From the NCBI GenBank assembly GCA_017938795.1, contig JAGBAV010000099.1, positions 1 to 64,000 on the forward strand: a stretch of 64,000 bases of DNA, in the 5' to 3' direction. The first letter of the stretch is position 1; each line of letters begins with the position of its first letter. The DNA comes from Clostridia bacterium (GTDB lineage Bacteria; Bacillota; Clostridia; Christensenellales; Aristaeellaceae). This document shows, piece after piece, positions 16,065 to 22,637 of this stretch. The position numbers and the translations under genes were made by a program. Under the pieces are notes generated by a model. It made no database searches. It saw only the letters and a program-made list of their open reading frames with translations, and was not told where the DNA came from.

Positions 16065-16212
16065 TTTCAGTACCTCCTTCACATTTTTCCTGTTCAGCCA
16101 GTTTTGCTAGGTTGCTGGCCAGCCGCTTCGATACGTTGGAGATTTCCATCAGGATAGCGATGGCCTCCGCCGGGTCGCCGCAGGGCCGACAACAGTTGCG
16201 CGTGTGTTCCAT
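15988..16212 (-). CDS. Cys-rich small phage protein (74 aa)
   Basis: A 74-aa protein, MEHTRNCCRPCGDPAEAIAI at the start, then a helical stretch and a Cys/His cluster TGCCCHRAAQ. ATG at 16212 follows AGAATGGAGG, which is part of leader repeat copy B. Its last 77 bases overlap the next gene out of frame, which is unusual but compatible with a tight phage operon. The actual end is uncertain. Confidence 0.5.
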   Translation of the reverse strand: MEHTRNCCRPCGDPAEAIAILMEISNVSKRLASNLAKLAEQEKCEGGTENEQNVRTGCCCHRAAQMRRNPYRCV

Positions 16213-16219
16213 GTTCTTG

Positions 16220-16288
16220 CCTCCATTCTGAGGATGATTGCTTGCGCCCCTCACCCTCTTTGGAAAGAAGGGGACAGGTTTGAACGAA
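16220..16288 (-). repeat. operon leader repeat, copy B
   Basis: Matches 6000-6069 over about 69 bases. It directly follows the terminator of the sigma-like gene and precedes the Cys-rich gene at 16212. It probably contains or is the 5' leader of the DUF2800-DUF2815-polymerase operon. Confidence 0.6.
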
Positions 16289-16304
16289 GGATTCAAAAAC
16301 TTTT

Positions 16305-16335
16305 AAAAAAAAGAAATGCCCGCCGTGAAGCGGGC
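16305..16335 (-). terminator. intrinsic terminator of the sigma-like gene
   Basis: A short GC stem (gcccgc / gcgggc, 16318-16335) followed on the minus strand by a TTTCTTTTTTTT run. It separates the sigma-like gene from the leader-repeat operon. Confidence 0.75.
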
Positions 16336-16340
16336 TTGTG

Positions 16341-16829
16341 TCAGCGGAAAAGGTCTTCCAGTTCCTCGCGGTGATTAAGAATAAAGGCATCCATCTTTTT
16401 GATGCGGTAAATGAGCGTGGATTGCGCCTTGATGCCCAGAGCCTTTGCGATTTCACGCTCAGAGTAATCATGTGCTCTCATCTGAAAGACTCGGGAACCA
16501 TCCGGGATCACCTCATCCAGCTGGCGGTAGAGATCTTCCAGAAGCAGTCTGTCGGCAATGATCTCATCGAAACCGGGAGTGCTCATGTCAGGCATTTCAT
16601 ATTCAAGATTGTCCCCAAAGACCTTGCTCATTGACAGCATCCGGTATCCTTCCTGCTGCCAGCGGCAGGTGGCGCAGTCACCGGAACAATAGCGGTAGTC
16701 AGCCTGTCCGCACTTGCCGTCGCGGCGGGCACGGTAGCGCTCTTTTTCTTTCATTTGGTTGGTGGCTTTGTAGACTTCTTCGGTAACGGGAATGAGTTCA
16801 TTGTTGACTTTGATGTAGTGCTTTTTCAT
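16341..16829 (-). CDS. sigma-70-like HTH protein, phage early regulator (162 aa)
   Basis: A 162-aa protein. The N-terminus has a Cys cluster (CGQADYRYCSGDCATC) and the C-terminal part LYRQLDEVIPDGSRVFQMRAHDYSEREIAKALGIKAQSTLIYRIKKMD (read in parts) is a sigma region 4-like HTH. The combination is common in Clostridia prophages near the start of the replication module. Its ribosome binding site is buried in a long hairpin (16831-16870), suggesting regulated translation. It probably activates the next phage operon. Confidence 0.75.
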   Translation of the reverse strand: MKKHYIKVNNELIPVTEEVYKATNQMKEKERYRARRDGKCGQADYRYCSGDCATCRWQQEGYRMLSMSKVFGDNLEYEMPDMSTPGFDEIIADRLLLEDLYRQLDEVIPDGSRVFQMRAHDYSEREIAKALGIKAQSTLIYRIKKMDAFILNHREELEDLFR

Positions 16830-16830
16830 T

Positions 16831-16870
16831 GATTTTTCTCCTTTTCAGTCGTGCTGAACGGAGAAAAATC
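16831..16870 (-). promoter_or_regulatory. hairpin that sequesters the ribosome binding site of the sigma-like gene
   Basis: GATTTTTCTCC at 16831-16841 pairs perfectly with GGAGAAAAATC at 16860-16870. An inner TTCAG/CTGAA stem extends it around a TCGTG loop. On the minus-strand RNA the AGGAGA ribosome binding site lies in the 3' arm just before the ATG at 16829. Confidence 0.6.
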
Positions 16871-17189
16871 GGGTTGGACGATACAGCAAATAAGCTGACA
16901 GACGATGCGACGTTCTCCGTTCGCGATGTCTGCAGCGGCGCTTTTCATCCAGCCGTTGCGTATTCAGTTGCGCCTGCTCCCACAGATGAAAAGCGTGCCG
17001 TGATCAGCGGCTGCGGCAGCAGGACTTGATCCCTTTGAGCTTAAGCAGTATCAAGCTCGCATGAAGGGCAAAAGGATGTATTCAGAAAGGTACTGTGCGC
17101 TTTGGTTGCACAAAGAGCGGTTACTATGTCTTTTCCGCAGAACAAATGTCCTTTCTGAAGCGGTATTGTCCTTATCTCAAACGAATAAT
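16871..17189. other. junction between phage module and defence island, no gene seen
   Basis: About 320 bases with no convincing coding frame. It holds a perfect 11-bp inverted repeat (CGCTTTTCATC at 16939-16949, GATGAAAAGCG at 16985-16995) around a 35-base loop. A change from phage-like to less GC-rich sequence occurs here. Phage-type promoters reading leftward probably lie here but none is clear. Confidence 0.4.
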
Positions 17190-17218
17190 TTGACAAAAGG
17201 ACAGATGAATGGTACAAT
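17190..17218 (+). promoter_or_regulatory. predicted promoter of the ABC-3C operon
   Basis: Consensus TTGACA (17190-17195), a 17-base spacer and TACAAT (17213-17218). A TGGTACA motif overlaps the -10 element. The start of the first ABC-3C gene is about 130 bases downstream. Confidence 0.75.
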
Positions 17219-17300
17219 TCTATCGGAAGTCTATCTCGACAGCGGTTGTTCCGTCCGCAAGAGAATTATACAAAATGGCTTTTTGCATTTAGGGATTGTT

Positions 17301-17327
17301 TGGTACAAGCTGGTACATCGTGGTACA
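17301..17327 (+). promoter_or_regulatory. three TGGTACA repeats at 10-bp spacing, probable operator
   Basis: TGGTACA occurs at 17301, 17311 and 17321, exactly one helical turn apart, in the untranslated leader. A fourth copy at 17210-17216 overlaps the promoter -10. The phasing on one DNA face suggests a cooperative regulator site, possibly for the HTH protein at 20330. Confidence 0.6.
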
Positions 17328-17349
17328 GGATGCGGAAAAGGAGTACAGC

Positions 17350-18486
17350 ATGGAATTCAAGGATTTTTTCTCAACGCTAAAAAACCGTATATCGAACGGC
17401 TATGATGTGCCGGAGTTTTTCCGCGCCCTTTTTGCCATGATTACAGATGTTCCTGAGGAAAACTGGGGAACCAAGCTGGATCCGGTAACCCAAAAGATAA
17501 AGGATGACTCTTTGCGCAGTTACGCTAAAAGAGGCATCCCGAAGAAATTTGCACAGCAGATTGTGTATAGTCTTTCGCCGGAAAACTATATAGAAAGCCT
17601 CAACAGCAGACCTGTTGAGGCGCGAAAGCTTCTGGCAGATGATTTCTCTTCATATGACGCAGAAGTAACCGAAGATAATGTTGCAGAAAAAACGGCAAAA
17701 TGGTTTGTTGAAATTATTCAGACTGCAGCAGGCATGGCACCCAAATCTGAGTTAGAGCAGCAAAAGCAGTACCAGATCGCTGGAGAAATGAAGAGTAAGT
17801 ATGGCACTTATCTTCTGAATGAAGTGAATCATTTCTGTCCGTTTCCCGGATGTGGCCGTTCTCTGACAAAAACGAATGCCGGAAAAGCGATGGACTCATA
17901 TGAAATAAGTCTTATTGACAGAAGCAAGGCATCTGATCTATCAAACCTCTTAGCCCTTTGCCCGCAATGCTATGCGACATACTGTCTCGACGACAGTCCG
18001 AAGACATGCAAAGCATTGTTGGGTGTAAAGAAAATCTTGGAGTCCCACAACCACAGTCTTGCCCTGCTTGATGATCTTCCTTTGGAGAAAGGAATTGTGG
18101 GAGTAATCAGCAGGATCAAGAAACTCAAAGAGACGGAATTGGCTGAGGCCTCTCTTGATCCCAAGGAGCTCAAGCAAAAGTTGAAGCCTGCCGACAACTT
18201 TGCTCTGTACAGCCAGGTATCCTTATTCGTAATGACCTACTTCGTTCGCATCCGAGAGATCATGATTAATCTGGATAAACGAGGAGAAATTGATTATGAA
18301 GAGGTCCAGGATCAAATGCACGCCATCTACAAAAGATTGAAGAAAGCAAAGAAAACGAATATGGAGATCTTCAACGAGATAGTAGACAAGATTCATCGCG
18401 TCACGTTGCAGGAAAACACCTACTGTCAGATTGTTGTCGCCTATTTTGTTCAGAGTTGTGAGGTATTCGATGCAGTTACCGAATAA
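17350..18486 (+). CDS. ABC-three-component system effector with HNH-like zinc domain
   Basis: A 378-aa protein starting MEFKDFFSTL after AAAGGAG. The centre has a HNH-like treble-clef: CPFPGC (C163, C168) and LLALCPQCY (C204, C207). The usual catalytic histidines are not apparent: the position normally read as D-H is ISLID, and the CPxCH histidine is Tyr. The C-terminal helical region (about 230-378) fits the ABC-3C C-terminal domain. Downstream are a middle component and a DUF2326 ATPase, which defines the ABC-3C architecture described for predicted defence systems. The effector may be a degenerate or divergent HNH nuclease. Confidence 0.75.
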   Translation: MEFKDFFSTLKNRISNGYDVPEFFRALFAMITDVPEENWGTKLDPVTQKIKDDSLRSYAKRGIPKKFAQQIVYSLSPENYIESLNSRPVEARKLLADDFSSYDAEVTEDNVAEKTAKWFVEIIQTAAGMAPKSELEQQKQYQIAGEMKSKYGTYLLNEVNHFCPFPGCGRSLTKTNAGKAMDSYEISLIDRSKASDLSNLLALCPQCYATYCLDDSPKTCKALLGVKKILESHNHSLALLDDLPLEKGIVGVISRIKKLKETELAEASLDPKELKQKLKPADNFALYSQVSLFVMTYFVRIREIMINLDKRGEIDYEEVQDQMHAIYKRLKKAKKTNMEIFNEIVDKIHRVTLQENTYCQIVVAYFVQSCEVFDAVTE

Positions 18487-18700
18487 ATTGTATTCATACA
18501 AAAACAGTACACTGGCTTTGGTTCCAATTGTATTGAAGGAATTGAAAGATGGCCCTCTTCCAGTGCGTGTGCTGTATGAACGTGTAAAATTGCTCCTGCC
18601 GGAAGCAACAGACTTTTTGTCTGTTATGGATTGCCTGTATGCTTTGCGTGCAGTGGACATCAATGACGCAGACGAGGTGTTTCAATGCTTACAAGAATGA
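18470..18700 (+). CDS. ABC-3C middle component (MC6-like, 76 aa)
   Basis: A 76-aa protein MQLPNKLYSYKNSTLALVPI..., with a winged-helix-like pattern ending LSVMDCLYALRAVDINDADE. This length and motif resemble the small middle components (MC6 type) of ABC-3C systems, which link the effector to the ATPase. The ATG at 18470 overlaps the effector by 17 bases, and its end overlaps the ATPase start by 16, so all three are translationally linked. The subtype is tentative. Confidence 0.65.
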   Translation: MQLPNKLYSYKNSTLALVPIVLKELKDGPLPVRVLYERVKLLLPEATDFLSVMDCLYALRAVDINDADEVFQCLQE

Positions 18701-20322
18701 GTTCACCGGCATTTAAGATGCAAGGTAAAGAGCGTGCTCCCATTGTATTCAAAGAGGGGCTTAACGTAGTTTTGGGAAAAAATGACGGTGCTATGTCAAT
18801 TGGCAAATCCTCTGCACTGCTTGCCATTGACTTTGTCTTTGGCGGAGACACATATATCAAAAGCGATGGTGTCAGAAAAGAAGGACACCACACCATTTTC
18901 TTCGAGTTCACCTTTGATGAGCAGCGCTATTGGTTTGCTCGTTCGACCAGCGATGCAGGTACAGTGTTTATCTGCAACGAAAAGAATGAGTTCACCGGAG
19001 ACACCTATACAAAAGAAGAATATGTTGATTGGCTGAAAAAGCAGTATGCCATCGACTTTGTTGGGTTGTCTTTCCGTGTAACACTCAGCAGCTTCTTCAG
19101 AATCTATGGCAAAGAGAACACCGATGAGCGTAGGCCGCTTCGAGGCATTCCCGGGCAGGATATGGAGAAATCCATCAATATGCTGCTGGCTCTGTTCGAT
19201 AAGTACAAGGACATCGAGGTGTTCAAGACCAGCGTTGCAGAGCATAAACGCAAGCTGGAAGCCTATCGGGAAGCACGGAAATACGAGTTCATTTCCAATC
19301 TCGTTGGCGGAAACAAAAAGTACGAAGAGAATTTGGTGAGGATCCAAGCGCTGGAACGGCAGCTTGGAGCCCTTGCTGAGGAGGCTGAAAAAGGCCATAC
19401 CGAAGAAGAAATCGAAAAGAACAAGCAGAAGGCTGCTTTGCTCACTCAGAAATACAATATTGAATCGGCAATTCAGGCTGGAGAACGCAAGCTTCGCCTT
19501 CTGGATGTGAGTTTGGAATATGGATTGTATCCTACAGAAGCAGACATGTCTGCCTTGCAGGAATTCTTCCCCGGGGTCAATCTGCGCAAGCTTTATGAGG
19601 TTGAGAAATATCACAAGAAATTGGCCGGAATCATGAATGAGCAGTTTACTGCTGAACGAACAGCTGTTGAGCAAGAACTGGAGAGTTTGCGGCTGCAGCA
19701 TCAGAACATTCGCGATCAAATCCGTGAACTCGGCTTTGTCGGCAATATTTCAAAGGAGTTCTTGGACAGGCACTCTGAACTGAAGGCTGAAATAGCTGCC
19801 TTGACTACGCAGAATCAAGCATTTTTGATGCAAAAGGATCTGCAGGAGGCTAAAGCAAAAGCAGAAGACGCCCTCAGACGAAGTATTGAAACTATTCTTG
19901 CTGAGATTGAGGAAGTTCTGAATGCAAAGATGAAAGAGTTCAACGACACGCTCTTCAGAACGCATCGCAAGCCTCCGCACATCAAGTTCAACAGACACGA
20001 CAGCTATAAGTTTGAAACACCTGATGATACCGGTACCGGCTCAAACTACAAAGGCATGATTGTGTATGATCTCGCCGTACTCTTCACAACCGATCTGCCT
20101 GCTCTCGCACATGATTCTTTGATCTTCAAGAATCTTGAAAAGGATGTGGAAGACGGCATCATGAAGATCTATGCATCTACCCCGAAACAAGTCTTCATTG
20201 CCTACGATAAGCAAGGAGACTGCCGACCGGAGACACAGAAGCTGCTTGAAGACAATTGCATTCTGAGACTGTCGGATAATAACTGCGAACTTTATGGTCG
20301 TTCCTGGAACAAAGAGGAGTAA
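18685..20322 (+). CDS. ABC-3C ATPase, DUF2326 family
   Basis: A 545-aa SMC/Rad50-like ATPase. The extended P-loop LGKNDGAMSIGKS (K41-S42) is typical of DUF2326 proteins. A long coiled-coil (about residues 170-420) separates it from a C-terminal DUF2326 half with KGMIVYDLAVLFTTDL and the HDSLIFKNLE segment near the second ATPase lobe. It is the motor/sensor subunit of the ABC-3C system. The start at 18685 follows GAGGTG. Homologues occur mostly in defence islands. Confidence 0.9.
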   Translation: MLTRMSSPAFKMQGKERAPIVFKEGLNVVLGKNDGAMSIGKSSALLAIDFVFGGDTYIKSDGVRKEGHHTIFFEFTFDEQRYWFARSTSDAGTVFICNEKNEFTGDTYTKEEYVDWLKKQYAIDFVGLSFRVTLSSFFRIYGKENTDERRPLRGIPGQDMEKSINMLLALFDKYKDIEVFKTSVAEHKRKLEAYREARKYEFISNLVGGNKKYEENLVRIQALERQLGALAEEAEKGHTEEEIEKNKQKAALLTQKYNIESAIQAGERKLRLLDVSLEYGLYPTEADMSALQEFFPGVNLRKLYEVEKYHKKLAGIMNEQFTAERTAVEQELESLRLQHQNIRDQIRELGFVGNISKEFLDRHSELKAEIAALTTQNQAFLMQKDLQEAKAKAEDALRRSIETILAEIEEVLNAKMKEFNDTLFRTHRKPPHIKFNRHDSYKFETPDDTGTGSNYKGMIVYDLAVLFTTDLPALAHDSLIFKNLEKDVEDGIMKIYASTPKQVFIAYDKQGDCRPETQKLLEDNCILRLSDNNCELYGRSWNKEE

Positions 20323-20329
20323 TTATCTT

Positions 20330-20554
20330 ATGAGAATGAGCTATAACAGGTTATGGAAACTCTTAATCGACAAGAATATGAAGAAGTCAGATCTTCGGAA
20401 AATCGCGGGTGTGAGTTCTTCCTCCCTTGCCAAACTGAGTAAGGGTGAAAATGTTACTACGGATGTCATTTTGAAAATATGTGATGTGCTGGACTGCAAT
20501 GTGCAGGATATTATGGAGGCCGTCAAGTGCGAACCCTCCGAGAGCAATGAGTAA
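20330..20554 (+). CDS. small Xre-type HTH protein (74 aa)
   Basis: A 74-aa HTH protein, MRMSYNRLWKLLIDKNMKKS at the start, with recognition region RKIAGVSSSSLAKLSKGENVTT and a short DVLDCNVQDIM tail, the compact HTH_26-like form. ATG at 20330 follows AAGAGGAG. It sits between the ABC-3C ATPase and the AAA/DUF4276 pair, and probably regulates one or both. Confidence 0.85.
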   Translation: MRMSYNRLWKLLIDKNMKKSDLRKIAGVSSSSLAKLSKGENVTTDVILKICDVLDCNVQDIMEAVKCEPSESNE

Positions 20555-20589
20555 ACTCAACACATCAATTTAGCAAGGAGTTGTATGAC

Positions 20590-21690
20590 ATGGCTTATAG
20601 AGAAGGACAATTGACCAAGATTCAGATAAATGGTTTCAAATCCATTCGTGAATGCTCGATTGATCTGAAGCCAATTAATGTATTGATCGGTTCCAATGGC
20701 GCCGGTAAATCAAACTTCATTTCTGCTTTTACACTGCTGCAGAATATCCTGCACCAGAATCTCGCTGTATATGCGGCACAAAGCGGTATTTCTTCGATGT
20801 TCTACAATGGCAGAAAAGTGACCGAAGAGATTTCTATGGAGTTCTTCTTCGGCAACAACTCATACGGATATGTTTTGATTCCCACTGATGACAATAGGAT
20901 TATTTTTAGAAAAGAATACTTTTCTTATTATGGTCCGTATGTAAATGAATCCAATGTTGCCAGAGGCCACAGCGAAGCTCAGTGGCGCCGCGGTGTTTCC
21001 AATCAGTTGGATGGTTATGTGCGTCCGATATTGGAGAAAGAGAGCTGGCGCGTTTACCATTTCCACGATACCGGAAGATCAGCAAAACTTAAGCAGGAAC
21101 ATCCTCTTGCCAATAATCTCACACTGCAATGGGATGCCGGCAATCTTGCGGCCTTCCTTTATCGTCTGCGCGAGAACTATACTTCTCAGTACAACGATAT
21201 TGTGCGAACTATTCAGAACATAGCTCCCTTCTTTGACGATTTTGTTTTGCAGCCGAATGAATCAAATCGTGAACTGATCGTACTCAAGTGGCGCAAAAAA
21301 GGATGCGAGGACATTTTTACCGCTTCGCAGTTGTCAGATGGTACCATTCGCTTTATCTGTATGGCAACGCTGCTCCTCCAGCCGGAAGAGTTGCAGCCTG
21401 CAACCATCATCATCGATGAGCCTGAACTTGGCTTACATCCGTACGCAATCACTATTTTTGCGGAGCTTGTAAAGGCCGTATCTCAGAAAAAGCAGCTGAT
21501 TATGTCAACCCAGTCTGTCGAGTTGCTGAACCAGTTCGATGCTGAAGACGTAATCGTTGTTGACAGCGGCGAAAATGGAACTGAATTCCGACGCCTTGAT
21601 ATGGAAGCCCTCCAGATCTGGCTGGATGAGGACTATTCCCTCGGTGAGCTTTGGAACAAGAATCTGCTCGGAGGGAGGGTGTCCCGATGA
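20590..21690 (+). CDS. AAA family ATPase (OLD/AriA-like) of a two-gene defence cassette
   Basis: A 366-aa ABC/SMC-type ATPase. Walker A is GSNGAGKS (residues 34-41), the signature is LSDGTIRF, and Walker B is IIIDEPELGLHP (about 275). It has no fused TOPRIM domain; instead the next gene encodes a DUF4276 protein, with ATGA overlap. The arrangement, ATPase plus separate TOPRIM-like partner, resembles PARIS (AriA/AriB), in which the partner is DUF4435. ATG at 20590 follows AAGGAG. A sensor role against phage is inferred. Confidence 0.82.
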   Translation: MAYREGQLTKIQINGFKSIRECSIDLKPINVLIGSNGAGKSNFISAFTLLQNILHQNLAVYAAQSGISSMFYNGRKVTEEISMEFFFGNNSYGYVLIPTDDNRIIFRKEYFSYYGPYVNESNVARGHSEAQWRRGVSNQLDGYVRPILEKESWRVYHFHDTGRSAKLKQEHPLANNLTLQWDAGNLAAFLYRLRENYTSQYNDIVRTIQNIAPFFDDFVLQPNESNRELIVLKWRKKGCEDIFTASQLSDGTIRFICMATLLLQPEELQPATIIIDEPELGLHPYAITIFAELVKAVSQKKQLIMSTQSVELLNQFDAEDVIVVDSGENGTEFRRLDMEALQIWLDEDYSLGELWNKNLLGGRVSR

Positions 21691-22331
21691 AAAGAGTTTA
21701 TATTCTGTGCGAAGGTCAGACTGAGGAAAAATTCGTCAACTCTGTTCTTGCTCCGTATTTTACGCCGCAAGACATTTATGTTATCCCGGTCATCTTGGCT
21801 ACGAAGCGAATTGCCTCCGGTGGCAAACACAGAGGTGGCGTAAGTTCGTACGAGAAAATCTCCAAGGAACTTAAACTACTGTGTCACGATAGTAGCGCAT
21901 ATGTTACGAGTCTTCTTGACTTCTTTGCGTTGCCTGAAGATACGCCCGGGTTTTCTGCGACTGCTCCTAGTCTGTATGACCACATTGAGATGATCGAGCA
22001 AGCAATTAATCAAGATATTGGCAAGCCCAACTGCCACGCCAATCTTCTCGTTCATGAGTTTGAAGGCCTTCTGTTCTCCGCGCCAGAGGAGTTTGCCCTC
22101 ATTGCAGATCAAGACGCGGTGGATACCCTTTGTGCTGTTCGTGAAGAATACCCTAATCCCGAGGAGATCAATTCGTCTTTTGATACAGCTCCGTCAAAGC
22201 GTATCCTTGCGGTAATTCCTGAGTATAAAAAGGTCGCCGACGGAAGTGATCTTTCTCAGGTAATCGGCATTGACCGAATGATGACATCTTGTCCGCACTT
22301 TGCGGCTTGGATTCAGAAGATTCGTGAATGA
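21687..22331 (+). CDS. DUF4276 (TOPRIM-like) protein
   Basis: A 214-aa protein starting MKRVYILCEGQTEEKFVNSV, with the CEG-x-TEE motif, SYVTSLLDFFALP with an Asp, and VHEFEGLLFSAPE, which are the landmarks of DUF4276, a TOPRIM-fold family. The start overlaps the ATPase stop by 4 bases. TOPRIM partners of such ATPases are effectors, often nucleases acting on RNA or DNA. The expected acidic residues are present. The target is unknown. Confidence 0.82.
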   Translation: MKRVYILCEGQTEEKFVNSVLAPYFTPQDIYVIPVILATKRIASGGKHRGGVSSYEKISKELKLLCHDSSAYVTSLLDFFALPEDTPGFSATAPSLYDHIEMIEQAINQDIGKPNCHANLLVHEFEGLLFSAPEEFALIADQDAVDTLCAVREEYPNPEEINSSFDTAPSKRILAVIPEYKKVADGSDLSQVIGIDRMMTSCPHFAAWIQKIRE

Positions 22332-22637
22332 ACCGGAACCGGATATGTTTTTAGGATGATTACCGTTTTTGCATTATCCGCTATAAATAAGCAGCATCGT
22401 ACGAAGCACGGCGAAAAGACAGCACAACCTTTTCAATGTCAAAATAATAGGAACACGGATATAAGTAAATCCGCATGCAAACGGGCGGCATCTTCATACA
22501 CTATCAACATTTTTATTATTGTCTTCTGAACGAGATTGTGTTAAACTTTTATAAGATGTACTTCATAATAGGGGAATTATAACTATTGTGTGTTTGATGC
22601 TGTAACGGCTGACTTCTGAAAGAAAGGTGACGTGAAC
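22332..22637 (+). promoter_or_regulatory. AT-rich intergenic region with candidate promoter of the BREX operon
   Basis: No gene is seen. TTAAAC (22541-22546), 17 bases and CATAAT (22564-22569) form a weak promoter candidate. A ribosome binding site AAAGGTG precedes the ATG at 22638. The region marks the boundary between the two defence cassettes. Confidence 0.4.

Noticed and set aside
17061..17405. A 114-codon open frame upstream of the ABC-3C effector
   Set aside because: It covers the promoter and the TGGTACA operator, has no ribosome binding site and no recognisable product.
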